Assembly: GCF_001513785.1 (NCBI RefSeq)
Contig: NZ_LNQS01000007.1
Coordinates: 1 to 64,000, forward strand
Reading direction: 5' to 3'
Length of the DNA: 64,000 nucleotides
Source of the DNA: Rheinheimera sp. EpRS3
GTDB lineage: Bacteria > Pseudomonadota > Gammaproteobacteria > Enterobacterales > Alteromonadaceae
Below are positions 17,746 to 27,907 of the stretch, one piece after another. The notes beneath the pieces are model-generated. The model was not told where the DNA came from. It ran no database searches and was given only the letters and a program-made list of their open reading frames with translations. Made by a program: the position numbers and the translations under genes. Position 1 is the first letter of the stretch. Each line of letters begins with the position of its first letter.

Positions 17746-20700
17746 TTGCTTACCTTATGTCGGGCAAAGTCAGACAGCATGTTTTCTATTAAGCTTAAAC
17801 GCGCTTTGCTGTCATCTGTATTAATACTAAACCGCAGTTTCTGGCCGCCTTCAAGCTTGAAGATGCGCGACTGCTTTTGGATAAGTTCGATAATATAACC
17901 GGGTGATACGGCGGTTCTGTCGCTGAATTCTATCACACCGCCTTTATTATTGGCTTCAATGCGGCGAATACCGAGTTGCTCTGCCTGCAGCTTAAATTCA
18001 GACAATGCTACCAGATTTTTTGCCGCATCGGGCAGTAAACCGAAGCGGTCAATCAGTTCTACCTGTACTTCATCCAGTTCGTCGGTGCTGCGGGCAGATG
18101 CCAGCTTTTTATAGCAGGATAACCGCAGGTTTACATCGGGTATGTAGCTGTCTGGCAATAAGGCCGGGATACGCAGCTCAATCTCGGTTTGCTGGCTTAA
18201 CATGGCATCCAGGCTGGGCTCACGGCCATTTTTTAGCGCATTAACGGCTTGTTCCAGCATATCCATATACAAGCTGAAGCCCACAGATTCAATCTGGCCG
18301 CTTTGCTCGTCACCCAGCAGCTCACCGGCACCACGAATTTCCAGGTCATGTGTGGCCAGCGCGAAACCGGCGCCTAAATCTTCCAGGCTGGCGATTGCCT
18401 CCAGGCGTTTTTCGGCGTCTTTGGTTAAGCGTTTTGGTGGTGGTGTGAGTAAATAGGCATAAGCCTGGTGGTGTGAGCGTCCAACCCGGCCCCGCAGCTG
18501 ATGCAACTGTGCCAGGCCGAAATTATCCGCCCGGTTAATGATTATGGTATTGGCGGTAGGCACGTCGATACCGGTTTCAATAATGGTAGAGCAGAGTAAG
18601 ACGTTAAAGCGCTGATGGTAAAAATCAGACATAATTTGTTCAAGCTCGCGCTCACGCATCTGGCCATGTGCGATACCGATCAGCGCCTCTGGCAGTAGCT
18701 CGGCTAAATCGGCAGCGGCTTTTTCAATGCTGGCTACGTCGTTATGCAGAAAATACACCTGGCCGCCGCGCAAAATTTCGCGCATTACTGCTTCCCGGAT
18801 CAAGCCGCTTTCGTACTGGCGCACAAAGGTTTTTACTGCCAGGCGCCGCGCCGGTGGCGTGGCAATAATAGATAAATCCCGCATACCCGACATCGACATA
18901 TTCAGCGTACGCGGAATAGGCGTTGCCGTTAGCGTAAGAATATCGATATCTGCACGCAGTGCTTTGATTTTTTCTTTCTGGCGTACGCCAAAGCGGTGCT
19001 CTTCATCGACAATCAGCAGACCCAGATCATGCAGTTTTATGTCATCCTGCAACAATTTGTGGGTGCCAATCAGAATATCCACTTTGCCATTTTCCACATC
19101 TGCCAGAATGGCTTTTTGCTCTTTGGCGCTGACAAAGCGTGATAATACCTCTACCCGAACCGGCCAATTAGCAAAACGGTCTTTAAAGTTTTCAAAGTGC
19201 TGCTGCGCCAGCAGTGTAGTAGGCACCAGAATAGCTACCTGTTTGCCGTCATTCACCGCCACGAAGGCACCACGCATAGCCACTTCGGTTTTACCAAAAC
19301 CAACATCACCACATACCAGCCGGTCCATCGGTTGCGGGCTTTGCATATCGCGCAGCACGGCATCAATGGCATCTTGCTGATCGGCGGTTTCCTCAAACGG
19401 GAAGCTGTCAGCAAAAGACAGGTATTGCTGTTCATCTAAAGCAAAGGCGTAGCCTTTATGCGCAGCACGCTGAGCATAAACATCGAGTAACTCTGCAGCC
19501 ACATCACGTACTTTTTCGGCGGCTTTACGGCGGGATTTTTCCCAGGTGTCATTACCCAGTTTATGCAGCGGTGCATGCTCGGCATCACTACCACTGTAGC
19601 GGCTGAGCAAATGTAAAGAGGTAACAGGTACATACAACTTGCTGCTGCTGGCATATTCAATGGTAACAAATTCGGCACTGATACCGGCGGCGTCAAGCAG
19701 CTGCAAGCCCTGATAACGGCCAATACCGTGTTGTAAGTGTACTACCGGCTGGCCAATGCTCAGCTCGGCCAGATTGCGGATAACGGTATCGCTGGATACC
19801 TGCTGGCTGCGTTTACGCCGCCGGCGCTGGCTAATCTTTTGGCCAAACAGCTCGTTTTCGCTTACCAGCGCCAGTGGTTTAGCCCGGCGCAGCAATACGC
19901 CTTGCTCCAATGCGCCTACCACTATGCCTAAATCGTCGCTGCTGCGGCTAAAGGCATTGAGATCATCAAATTGCGATACATGCACGCCGGCTTTGTGCAG
20001 CAGTTGCAGCAGGCTTTCGCGTCGGCCTTCGCTTTCAACAAAAAATACCAGTTGGCCCTGTTGCTGCTTTAACTGCAGAATAAACTCTTGCAAGGCCTGC
20101 AGTGGGTTTTTCAGCTGGTGATTCACGCTTAAATCGGGCAGGGTTTCTGCTGCTGCATTGGCGCTACCGGCTTTGGCGGGCAGTGGTGCAATACTTAACC
20201 GGATACGGCCATAGCTTTTTAAGCTGGCAAACAGCTGGTCGGTACTCAGATACAGCTGTGCTGGTGGCAGTATTGGCCGCAGTAGATCAATGGCGCGGTC
20301 GTCAAAGCGGCGCTTTAGCTCCTGCCAGAATTTATCGGCGCTGTGCTCGGTATCTCCCAGTAGCAGGCAGCGGCTGTTCGCTGGCAAATAATCAAATAAC
20401 GTGGCAGTTTTTTCGGTAAATAGCGGCAGGTAATATTCAATACCCGCCGGCAACATGCCCTGGCTAACCTGCTGGTATAGCGACTCTTTTTCGTTTCTGG
20501 CGTTAAAGCGTTCACGGTACGCTATGCGAAAGCGTTCTATTGCAGCCTGATCGGTTGGAAACTCGCGTGCTGGCAACAATTCTATAGCTTCTACGGCTTG
20601 CAGGCTGCGCTGGTTATCCGGGTCAAAGGTACGAATACCATCTACGTCGTTGTCAAAAAAGTCGATGCGATAGGGGACGTTGGCACCCATCGGGTATAAA

Positions 20701-21218
20701 TCTAATATTGAACCGCGGGCTGAAAACTCGCCGTGCTCCATCACCTGTTCAACACTGCGATAACCGACAGCCGCCAGTTGGCGTTTTAACGCGGCTAAAT
20801 CCGCCTGCTGGCCTTTTTTAATCAGAAAACTGTTTTGTTCGAGAAAATCACGGTGGCAAATACGTAACAGCAGTGTGCTAACCGGCACTATCACCAAACC
20901 ATGCGTCAGCCGCGGTAACTGATACAGCGTTTTTAGCCGCTGCGATACGATATCCTGATGCGGCGAAAATATGTCGTAAGGCAGGGTTTCCCAATCGGGC
21001 AGCGTAAGCAGCGGGCAGTCTTGCTGCTGATAAAACACGCCCAGTTCCTGCTCCAGTTTTAATGCGGTTGGCGTGTCCGGTACAACCAACAGGTACAATG
21101 CGGGTTGTTGTGTAATTAATTGTGCCAGTGCCAGTGGCAGGGCGGCGCCTTGTAAATTGCCCCAGTGTAGCTGATCCTGGGCATGTTTAAGCTGTGGCAG
21201 AGAAGAGATCAGATCCAT
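17742..21218 (-). CDS. mfd: Transcription-repair coupling factor Mfd
   Basis: ATP-dependent translocase that removes RNA polymerase stalled at DNA damage and recruits UvrA. It has 1158 residues, the standard length. The order is UvrB-like N-terminal domains (GAALPLALAQLI, then LPDWETLPYDIFSPH), the RNA-polymerase-interaction domain after LSIGQPVVHLQHGIGRYQGL, the helicase core with Walker A GDVGFGKTEVAMRGAF and Walker B/DEEH LLIVDEEHRFGV, motif VI QLRGRVGRS, and the TRCF C-terminal domain. It is translationally coupled to csiV and preceded by the PilZ-like gene 55 bases upstream. Confidence 0.98.
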   Translation of the reverse strand: MDLISSLPQLKHAQDQLHWGNLQGAALPLALAQLITQQPALYLLVVPDTPTALKLEQELGVFYQQQDCPLLTLPDWETLPYDIFSPHQDIVSQRLKTLYQLPRLTHGLVIVPVSTLLLRICHRDFLEQNSFLIKKGQQADLAALKRQLAAVGYRSVEQVMEHGEFSARGSILDLYPMGANVPYRIDFFDNDVDGIRTFDPDNQRSLQAVEAIELLPAREFPTDQAAIERFRIAYRERFNARNEKESLYQQVSQGMLPAGIEYYLPLFTEKTATLFDYLPANSRCLLLGDTEHSADKFWQELKRRFDDRAIDLLRPILPPAQLYLSTDQLFASLKSYGRIRLSIAPLPAKAGSANAAAETLPDLSVNHQLKNPLQALQEFILQLKQQQGQLVFFVESEGRRESLLQLLHKAGVHVSQFDDLNAFSRSSDDLGIVVGALEQGVLLRRAKPLALVSENELFGQKISQRRRRKRSQQVSSDTVIRNLAELSIGQPVVHLQHGIGRYQGLQLLDAAGISAEFVTIEYASSSKLYVPVTSLHLLSRYSGSDAEHAPLHKLGNDTWEKSRRKAAEKVRDVAAELLDVYAQRAAHKGYAFALDEQQYLSFADSFPFEETADQQDAIDAVLRDMQSPQPMDRLVCGDVGFGKTEVAMRGAFVAVNDGKQVAILVPTTLLAQQHFENFKDRFANWPVRVEVLSRFVSAKEQKAILADVENGKVDILIGTHKLLQDDIKLHDLGLLIVDEEHRFGVRQKEKIKALRADIDILTLTATPIPRTLNMSMSGMRDLSIIATPPARRLAVKTFVRQYESGLIREAVMREILRGGQVYFLHNDVASIEKAAADLAELLPEALIGIAHGQMRERELEQIMSDFYHQRFNVLLCSTIIETGIDVPTANTIIINRADNFGLAQLHQLRGRVGRSHHQAYAYLLTPPPKRLTKDAEKRLEAIASLEDLGAGFALATHDLEIRGAGELLGDEQSGQIESVGFSLYMDMLEQAVNALKNGREPSLDAMLSQQTEIELRIPALLPDSYIPDVNLRLSCYKKLASARSTDELDEVQVELIDRFGLLPDAAKNLVALSEFKLQAEQLGIRRIEANNKGGVIEFSDRTAVSPGYIIELIQKQSRIFKLEGGQKLRFSINTDDSKARLSLIENMLSDFARHKVSK

Positions 21219-21273
21219 TAAAACGACGAAGCCTTACAAAAAATGAAATAGAGTTACAGTGCTGACAGCGTTT

Positions 21274-21870
21274 TCAGGTGTCTTGCCGTTGACGCTGCTC
21301 TGCTTTTTGTTTTAGTAAACGCGATTGCTGATGCAGGCTGGCGCGTACGATCAGTTCGCGGTCTTCTTCACGAATACGGTTAAACACCACTTTTATCTGC
21401 CATTGGCCGTCTGCCGGCTCAGAGCTGAGTACCTGGCCATAGCAAAATACCGCGCCATCGTTATTATCCAGAAATATTTTCAGTTCAAGTACTTGCATGG
21501 GCTGCAGTGCAATATCGGCTAAAAAGCTGCAACCGCTGCCGCCGTAACTCAGGGTAGAATAACGCTGGCTATTGCTGTCTTGCTGTTGCAGTACGTATTG
21601 CAGCAGCAAATCTATTTTACGTGCCTGTTGTTGCAAATAAAGTGCTAATTCTTCAGCCAGCTCACCTAAGCGGTTTAATGAGCGTAATGCTGAGTTATTC
21701 AAATTGCTGGCTTCAGAGGCCATTAAAAACGGCGCCGGGATCGCATTTTGCAATGCAGCTGCATCGGGTAAGGCAATATCCAGCGGCCGGGCATTGATGC
21801 TGATTGCATGTTCAATGCTGAAGTAATCCTGATAGGCATCATCTAACTGCTGTAATGTGAAATCACTCAT
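21274..21870 (-). CDS. PilZ-like domain protein
   Basis: Protein of 198 residues with an N-terminal helical part (1-95) and a C-terminal PilZ-like beta-barrel (about 98-175: YSTLSYGGSGCSFLAD ... LELKIFL ... IKVVFNRIREEDRELIVR). PilZ domains bind cyclic di-GMP through RxxxR and (D/N)xSxxG. Here the second motif is degenerate (SYGGSGCSF) and no clear RxxxR precedes it, so ligand binding is uncertain. It may act as a non-binding PilZ protein-interaction module. It lies upstream of mfd on the same strand and divergent from lolC. Confidence 0.75.
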   Translation of the reverse strand: MSDFTLQQLDDAYQDYFSIEHAISINARPLDIALPDAAALQNAIPAPFLMASEASNLNNSALRSLNRLGELAEELALYLQQQARKIDLLLQYVLQQQDSNSQRYSTLSYGGSGCSFLADIALQPMQVLELKIFLDNNDGAVFCYGQVLSSEPADGQWQIKVVFNRIREEDRELIVRASLHQQSRLLKQKAEQRQRQDT

Positions 21871-21966
21871 GGCAATACCTTTGCAAGCTGCTTGTCACGA
21901 CAGGCAATAATCTCTATGATCGACGCCACTTTACCATCTAACGTGGGCATTGTCCTGAATATTAGG

Positions 21967-23166
21967 ATGCAGTTACCAGTCAGTTTATTAATCGGCTTAC
22001 GTTATAGCCAGAGCCGAAAGGGTAATGCCTTTATCTCTTTCATTACGTTATTTTCCGTCGCCGGGATCTTTTTAGGCGTGATGGCGCTGACTATTGTCAG
22101 CTCGGTAATGAACGGTTTTGAGGGCGAGCTGAAAAAACGTATTCTCGGTGTGATTCCGCATCTGGTGGTGACTACGCCGGCAGACAGTCCGCAAGATTGG
22201 CAACAACGCCTGATGGCTGGCTCTGCGGTGCTACAGATTAACCCGTTTTTACAGGCAGAAGCGCTGGTGCAATCGCCCAGGCAGTTAACGGCTGTGTTGT
22301 TACAAGGCGTAACAACCGATGCTTTACCGGCATTTATGCAGCAGGCGTTGCTGGTTGGCGACTGGCAGGATTTTGCGTCGCAGCGTTACGGGGTAGTGCT
22401 GGGGCGTGGCCTGGCCGAGCAACTGGAAGTATCTGTGGGCGACCCGGTGCGTTTTATGTTGCCGCAGGCCGGCAGCTATACGCCGATGGGCTGGGTGCCG
22501 CGCCAGAGGTTGTTTACCGTGGCGGGCATTCTGGAAACCGGCTCCGATGTCGATAAGCTGATTGCAGTAACATCACTGGATGATTTAACCCGGTTATTAA
22601 GTGCCGCAGGCAAAGATCAGCAATGGCGTGTTACCCTCAAAGAGCCCTTTGCCGCACCTACACTGGGTGGGCAACTGGCGGCAGAATCCGGTTTAAAAGT
22701 GCAGGACTGGCGACAAAGCCATGGCAAATTATTTGCTGCCGTGGCGATGGAAAAAGCCATGATGTGGCTGATGTTGCTGCTGATTGTTGCGGTAGCAGCG
22801 TTTAATATTGTCTCTGCTCTGGTGATGATGGTAACTGACAAACAAGCTGAAATTGCCATTTTAAAAACCCTGGGCATGACAGATCGTCAGTTGTTTACCG
22901 TCTTTGCTGTGCAGGGGATCAGTAACGGCCTGGCCGGTGCTGTAAGCGGCGCCGTTGCTGGTGTGTTGTTATGCTGGCAGCTAAACCCAATACTACATAT
23001 GCTCGGTTTATCGGTGGCTCCGGGCGTAGAGTTGCCGATAGATATTCAGCTAGAACAAATCTTGTTAATTTTGCTAAGTGCACTGGCTTTGACACTGATG
23101 GCAGTGTGGTATCCGGCAAAACGCGCTGTAGCAATAAATCCGGCGGACATTTTACGCGATGAGTAA
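21967..23166 (+). CDS. lolC: Lipoprotein-releasing ABC transporter permease LolC
   Basis: Inner-membrane subunit of LolCDE, which extracts outer-membrane lipoproteins and passes them to LolA. It has 399 residues from the ATG at 21967 ([13 protein letters not shown]), which fits the family start; the frame extends upstream but without homologous sequence. An N-terminal membrane helix ([20 protein letters not shown]) is followed by a large periplasmic domain and three C-terminal helices of the FtsX/MacB type ([37 protein letters not shown]). The last eight bases overlap the start of lolD. Confidence 0.95.
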   Translation: MQLPVSLLIGLRYSQSRKGNAFISFITLFSVAGIFLGVMALTIVSSVMNGFEGELKKRILGVIPHLVVTTPADSPQDWQQRLMAGSAVLQINPFLQAEALVQSPRQLTAVLLQGVTTDALPAFMQQALLVGDWQDFASQRYGVVLGRGLAEQLEVSVGDPVRFMLPQAGSYTPMGWVPRQRLFTVAGILETGSDVDKLIAVTSLDDLTRLLSAAGKDQQWRVTLKEPFAAPTLGGQLAAESGLKVQDWRQSHGKLFAAVAMEKAMMWLMLLLIVAVAAFNIVSALVMMVTDKQAEIAILKTLGMTDRQLFTVFAVQGISNGLAGAVSGAVAGVLLCWQLNPILHMLGLSVAPGVELPIDIQLEQILLILLSALALTLMAVWYPAKRAVAINPADILRDE

Positions 23167-23842
23167 TGTATTAACGGCAACACAATTGTGCAAAAGTTAC
23201 CGTGACGGTCAGCAGGTTACTGAAGTACTGCATGGTATTGATTTAACTATTAAACGTGGCGATATGCTGGCAATTGTTGGCAGCTCTGGCTCAGGTAAAA
23301 GCACCTTACTGCATATTTTGGGTACTTTGGATCAGGCCGACAGCGGCAGCTTAAGTTTGTTAGGTCAGGATGTAGCCCGGATGACATCGCCGCAAAAAGC
23401 AGCTTTGCGTAATGGCCAGCTGGGTTTTATTTACCAGTTTCATCACTTGCTGATGGATTTTACTGCATTAGAAAACGTTGCTATGCCATTGCTGATCCGC
23501 GGTTTATCTGCCACTGCTGCTAATCAGCGCGCCAACGTGATGCTGGAGCGGGTAGGCTTGTCACACCGCAGCCACCATAAACCGGCAGAACTCAGCGGTG
23601 GTGAGCGCCAGCGTGTTGCTATTGCCAGAGCGTTAGTGGGTGAGCCGGCACTGGTATTGGCGGATGAACCGACCGGTAATCTGGATCAGCATACTGCCGA
23701 GAGTATTTATCAGTTACTGCGCACGTTAAACCGCGAGCTTGGTACCAGTTTTATTGTTGTTACCCATGATTTGGCACTGGCTGCCCGGCTGGACCGGCAC
23801 GTCTCTATGCGCGATGGCCGTCTGGAGAACCCGCATGGCTAG
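23159..23842 (+). CDS. lolD: Lipoprotein-releasing ABC transporter ATPase LolD
   Basis: Cytoplasmic ATPase of the LolCDE lipoprotein release complex, 227 residues. Walker A is [18 protein letters not shown], the signature [16 protein letters not shown], Walker [13 protein letters not shown], and the switch histidine lies in VVTHD. LolD-typical [21 protein letters not shown] is present at the Q-loop. It overlaps lolC by eight bases and lolE by eight bases, so all three subunits are co-translated. Confidence 0.97.
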   Translation: MSNVLTATQLCKSYRDGQQVTEVLHGIDLTIKRGDMLAIVGSSGSGKSTLLHILGTLDQADSGSLSLLGQDVARMTSPQKAALRNGQLGFIYQFHHLLMDFTALENVAMPLLIRGLSATAANQRANVMLERVGLSHRSHHKPAELSGGERQRVAIARALVGEPALVLADEPTGNLDQHTAESIYQLLRTLNRELGTSFIVVTHDLALAARLDRHVSMRDGRLENPHG

Positions 23843-25073
23843 TCTGGCCTGGCAGTTAGCACGGCGTTATCGTTCTACCCGCCATAGCAGCGGGTTTATC
23901 CGCTTTATCTCTGCCAGTTCTACTTTGGGCATTGCGCTTGGTGTGGCTATTCTGATCCTGGCTTTATCGGTAATGAATGGCTTTGAGCTGGCACTGAAAC
24001 AGCGTTTGTTGTCGGTGATCCCGCATGTTGAGCTGGAAGCTGTGCAGCATAACTTGCACGACTGGCAACGTAAGCAACAACTGTTTGCTGAGGTTGCCGG
24101 TGTTGAAGCGGTAGCACCTTATATTAAAAGTAACGGCATGCTAAGGGCCGGTACAGAAGTTAAAGCGGCAGAAGTGCGCGGCATAGATATTACCTCAGAG
24201 CGCGGCATCAGTGATTTTGCCAGTTATATCAGTGCCGGGCAGCTTGATACTCTGCAAGAAAGCGATATTGTGCTGGGGCAGGGTATTGCCGATGCGCTGA
24301 ATGTCAGTGTGGGTGAGCAGGTACAGTTACTATTGCCAAAGCTAACCGAAGATGGCCGCCTGGCCAGCCACAGCACTGCCAGCCTGACCGTCAGCGCTAT
24401 AGTTGCTGTAGGCGGCCAGCTGGATTACAGCCATGTCTGGCTGGATATGGCCACGCTGGCGAAATTGCTGGCCTTTGAGCCGGGCACGGTGCAGGGCTTT
24501 GCTTTTCGGCTGGACGATATTTTTCAGGCACCGCAAATGGCGCGTGAGCTTGGCCGGGTGTCCGAAGATTATGTTTACCTGCTGGACTGGTTTCGCAGCC
24601 AGGGCCATGTCTATCAGGACATTCAGATGGTACGCAGTATTTTATATCTGGTACTGGCATTGGTGATTGCGGTAGCCAGTTTTAATATCGTTGCCACACT
24701 GGTGATGGCAGTGCGGGAAAAAGAAGGCGATATTGCCATTTTGCTTACTATGGGGGTGTCGCCAGCGGTAATTATACGTACCTTTATGTGGCTGGGCTGG
24801 CTTAACGGCTTAATTGGCGCGGTAGCAGGCTTAATTGTTGGCGTATTGCTTGCCAGCTATATTGAGCCGGTGTTTGCCTTTGTAACGAACCTGCTGGGTA
24901 AATCGCTGTTGGACCCAAGTATTTATTTTATTAATTTTGTACCGTCATTATTACAGTGGCAGGATGTGTTGCTGACCTTTGGTGTGGCAATAGTGATGAG
25001 TTTACTGGCAACGCTTTATCCGGCGTGGCGTGCCAGTAAGGTACAACCTGCGCGGGTGCTGGGGCAACGTTAA
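23835..25073 (+). CDS. lolE: Lipoprotein-releasing ABC transporter permease LolE
   Basis: Second, distinct permease subunit of LolCDE, 413 residues from the ATG at 23835 ([14 protein letters not shown]). It shares with LolC the first membrane helix region ([20 protein letters not shown]), [15 protein letters not shown], the periplasmic domain, and three C-terminal helices ([48 protein letters not shown]). Separate lolC and lolE genes show the heterodimeric form of the complex rather than the single LolF version. Its stop overlaps by four bases the end of the convergent DUF2062 gene. Confidence 0.95.
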   Translation: MASLAWQLARRYRSTRHSSGFIRFISASSTLGIALGVAILILALSVMNGFELALKQRLLSVIPHVELEAVQHNLHDWQRKQQLFAEVAGVEAVAPYIKSNGMLRAGTEVKAAEVRGIDITSERGISDFASYISAGQLDTLQESDIVLGQGIADALNVSVGEQVQLLLPKLTEDGRLASHSTASLTVSAIVAVGGQLDYSHVWLDMATLAKLLAFEPGTVQGFAFRLDDIFQAPQMARELGRVSEDYVYLLDWFRSQGHVYQDIQMVRSILYLVLALVIAVASFNIVATLVMAVREKEGDIAILLTMGVSPAVIIRTFMWLGWLNGLIGAVAGLIVGVLLASYIEPVFAFVTNLLGKSLLDPSIYFINFVPSLLQWQDVLLTFGVAIVMSLLATLYPAWRASKVQPARVLGQR

Positions 25074-25600
25074 AGCGGTGGTTGGTTTTTCCGTTTTAAT
25101 TTTTTGCCCAGCTGGGCTTTTCTTACCGATAAGCGCCATAGCCAGTCGATAACAAAATAGCCAACAATGGCGGAGCAAATTCCCATCAGTAAACAGCCTG
25201 CCAGAAAAGGTTTACCGATAGTATGAATACTGTGTGCCAGCCAATCCCAGCTGGCTTCAAAAGCGAAAGGCTCCAGCGGCGTTCTTAGCACCACGCAACC
25301 TACCAGATAGCTAATGTAAAACAAAACCGGCATTGTAATAGGGTTGGTTAACCACACCAGCGCTACCGATAATGGCAAATTCACCCGCATCGGTATTGCA
25401 ACAGCTGCAGATGCCACCATCTGAAACGGGATTGGCATCCAGGCGAAAAACAGCCCAACGGCAAAAGCGCCGCGGGCAGAGCGTCGGTTCAGGTGCCATA
25501 AATTACCATCGTGTAACAGCGAGCCAAATATTTTAAGCAGCTTCTGCTGCTTGATTTTTTCTGGCGATGGTAAATATTTCTTTATAAAGTTCTTTGGCAT
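25070..25600 (-). CDS. DUF2062 family membrane protein
   Basis: Inner-membrane protein of 176 residues. A basic N-terminus (KNFIKKYLPSPEKIKQQ) precedes the DUF2062 core: NRRSARGAFAVGLFFAWMPI, PFQMVASAAVAIPMRVNLP and VWLTNPITMPVLFYISYLVG, then a final hydrophobic segment (KPFLAGCLLMGICSAIVGYF) and a basic tail. The family has no settled function. It is convergent with lolE, overlapping by four bases, and divergent from comEC with only about 25 bases between the two start codons. Confidence 0.88.
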   Translation of the reverse strand: MPKNFIKKYLPSPEKIKQQKLLKIFGSLLHDGNLWHLNRRSARGAFAVGLFFAWMPIPFQMVASAAVAIPMRVNLPLSVALVWLTNPITMPVLFYISYLVGCVVLRTPLEPFAFEASWDWLAHSIHTIGKPFLAGCLLMGICSAIVGYFVIDWLWRLSVRKAQLGKKLKRKNQPPL

Positions 25601-25625
25601 TACAACCTATTCACAAAAAACAGAC

Positions 25626-27875
25626 ATGAAATCTTTTTGTATCGGTGTGCTTGCAGGCAGCCTATTGTCATTATTTTTGCCAATAGTGCCACCTTTTTTC
25701 ACAGTATTTTTGCTGCTGCCGCTAACTATACTCTTGTTTGCGGTTCGCTACCGGTTTTGTGCGGGGCTGGTTGCTTTTTTTTGTTGCTGGGTAACCCAGT
25801 TTGCCGCTTATCAAACCGAACAGCTGCAGCTGTTGAACTACAGTGCGCCACTGCACGGTAGCATTGTTGGTATACCAAAACACTATGCTGAGTATAGCCA
25901 ATTTACATTACAACTGGAAAACAGCACCGCTGCAGGGTATCAGATCCAGCTGAATTGGTCACAACCTCCGGTTCTTCTGCAGGAGGGCCAGCGCTGGCAG
26001 CTGAATGCACGGCTAAGGCCGGTCGCTGGCAGTGCTAACCCGGCCGGAGTTAACCGTGAAGCGCAGGCTTTACTGCAGGGCGTGCTGGCGCAGGGTTCAG
26101 TAATGACCGATTCTGAGGCGAAATTGCTGCCCCACTCAGTGTCTTTGCGCCAGCGGCTGATAGCGCGGTTGCAGCATGCCACCGCAGATCTAAACAGTGC
26201 GCCATTATTACTGGCACTGACTACAGGACAGCGCCAGTTTTCACCGGCGCTGTGGCACGGGTTGCAGCAGTCTGGTTTAGCGCATTTGCTGGCCATTTCC
26301 GGTTTGCATATTGGCCTGGTGTTTGGCTGGAGCTTTTTTGTGCTGCGTTTTATGCCCTGGCCGCTGCGTTACTTAGCCTGGCGCCAGGGCGTAGCGTTAA
26401 CCGGTGCGCTGTTGGCGGCATTTGGCTATGCCTGGCTGGCCGGTTTTGCTATTCCAACCATCAGAGCGGCATTTGCCTTACTGCTGATGGTAGTGGCCTG
26501 GTTGCAGTACCGGCGCTTGAGTTACAGCCATTACTGGCTATTGCTTACAGCAGGGCTGTTGCTGGTACAGCCGTTTTTTGTCTTGAGTAAAAGCTTCTGG
26601 CTGTCGGTGCTTGCCGTGGCGGTTATTTTTACCGTGTTATGGCTGCAACCGCGTTATACCCACCACTGGCGCAGTAAATTCTACCTGTTTTTGCGTTTTC
26701 ACTTTTGCCTGACCTTATTTATGTCGCTACTGAGCCTGTTATTATTTGACGGCAGTTCGGTACTGGCATTGGTGTCGAATGTATTGTGGGTACCGTGGTG
26801 CAGTTTGCTGGCTATACCGTTGTTGTTTCTCAGCCTGTTGGCTGAATTAGCTCAGCTACCTGGCAGCAATCTGTTTTGGCAGTTAACCGATACCCTGTTT
26901 CAGCCCTTGCTGTGGTGGCTTAACTGGAGCGCGTTACAAAGCAACAGCTGGTGGGCCTGGCCGGATCAGCACTGGCTGGTGATTTGCAGCCTGCTTATTG
27001 CCAGTGTGCTGTATTTATTGTCATACCAACGCCTGTTTCTTTATCTTGGCGTTGTGCTGGTGTTGCCATTAGTGCTGGCATTTGCCCGGCCTGCTCAGTG
27101 GCAGTTGCATCTGATCGACGTCGGGCAGGGGCTGGCAGTGTTGCTACAGTATGGTCAGCGCGGTGTGTTGTATGATGTTGGGCCACGTTATGGCCAGCAC
27201 AGTGCCACGGCATCGCAGGTATTGCCTTATTTGCGCCAGCGCGGTGTACGCCAGTTGGATTATGTAATCTTAAGCCACGATGACAGCGATCATACCGGTG
27301 ACTGGCAATTGCTCACAGCGTTTTACCCGCAGGCGCAAATTTACACTGATATAGACCACATTGATAATGCGCAACCCTGCAGCGCCATACCACAACACTA
27401 TTTAGCGGCCCGGTTACAAATGCTGGCCACCGGCGGGGATTTCGGCAATAAAAATGATAGCTCCTGTGTACTGTTAATACAGCTGTATGATTGGCAAATC
27501 CTGTTACCAGGCGATATTGGTGCCAAGGTTGAACAGCAGCTTATTGCGCGCTATCCGCAGTTAACCGCTAACGTGCTGGTGCTGTCTCATCATGGTAGTA
27601 GCAGTTCCAGCCATTTTACTTTTTTACACCAGTTGGCGCCGCAATTGGCGTTAAACAGCGCCAGTTTGTATAACCGCCATCAGCATCCGGCCATTGCTGT
27701 GCAACAACGCTTGCAGATGCTGGGTATTCCACTACACAACACCGCGCATGGCGGCGCTATCAGGCTGGATATTAGTGAGCAGGCGCTGCATCTGAGTGAA
27801 TACCGCGCGCAAAGAATACCCTTTTGGCTGCAAAAGCCGGTGGGAAATGCTGAAACCTTGCTAACAACACGCTAG
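25626..27875 (+). CDS. comEC: DNA internalisation competence protein ComEC/Rec2
   Basis: Polytopic inner-membrane channel that carries single-stranded DNA into the cytoplasm during natural transformation. It has 749 residues: N-terminal membrane helices and an OB-like domain (about 90-170), the competence domain with the conserved HLLAISGLHIGL segment and many helices, and a C-terminal metallo-beta-lactamase-like domain (LIDVGQGLAVLLQYGQRG, SHDDSDHTGDW, LSHHGSSSSS). I start it at the ATG at 25626 (MKSFCIGVLAG), where the hydrophobic N-terminus begins. Presence of all domains suggests potential competence; no pilus genes are nearby. Confidence 0.92.
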   Translation: MKSFCIGVLAGSLLSLFLPIVPPFFTVFLLLPLTILLFAVRYRFCAGLVAFFCCWVTQFAAYQTEQLQLLNYSAPLHGSIVGIPKHYAEYSQFTLQLENSTAAGYQIQLNWSQPPVLLQEGQRWQLNARLRPVAGSANPAGVNREAQALLQGVLAQGSVMTDSEAKLLPHSVSLRQRLIARLQHATADLNSAPLLLALTTGQRQFSPALWHGLQQSGLAHLLAISGLHIGLVFGWSFFVLRFMPWPLRYLAWRQGVALTGALLAAFGYAWLAGFAIPTIRAAFALLLMVVAWLQYRRLSYSHYWLLLTAGLLLVQPFFVLSKSFWLSVLAVAVIFTVLWLQPRYTHHWRSKFYLFLRFHFCLTLFMSLLSLLLFDGSSVLALVSNVLWVPWCSLLAIPLLFLSLLAELAQLPGSNLFWQLTDTLFQPLLWWLNWSALQSNSWWAWPDQHWLVICSLLIASVLYLLSYQRLFLYLGVVLVLPLVLAFARPAQWQLHLIDVGQGLAVLLQYGQRGVLYDVGPRYGQHSATASQVLPYLRQRGVRQLDYVILSHDDSDHTGDWQLLTAFYPQAQIYTDIDHIDNAQPCSAIPQHYLAARLQMLATGGDFGNKNDSSCVLLIQLYDWQILLPGDIGAKVEQQLIARYPQLTANVLVLSHHGSSSSSHFTFLHQLAPQLALNSASLYNRHQHPAIAVQQRLQMLGIPLHNTAHGGAIRLDISEQALHLSEYRAQRIPFWLQKPVGNAETLLTTR

Positions 27876-27907
27876 AATAAGCAAAATTTTTCTTAGAGAA
27901 CTATTCT

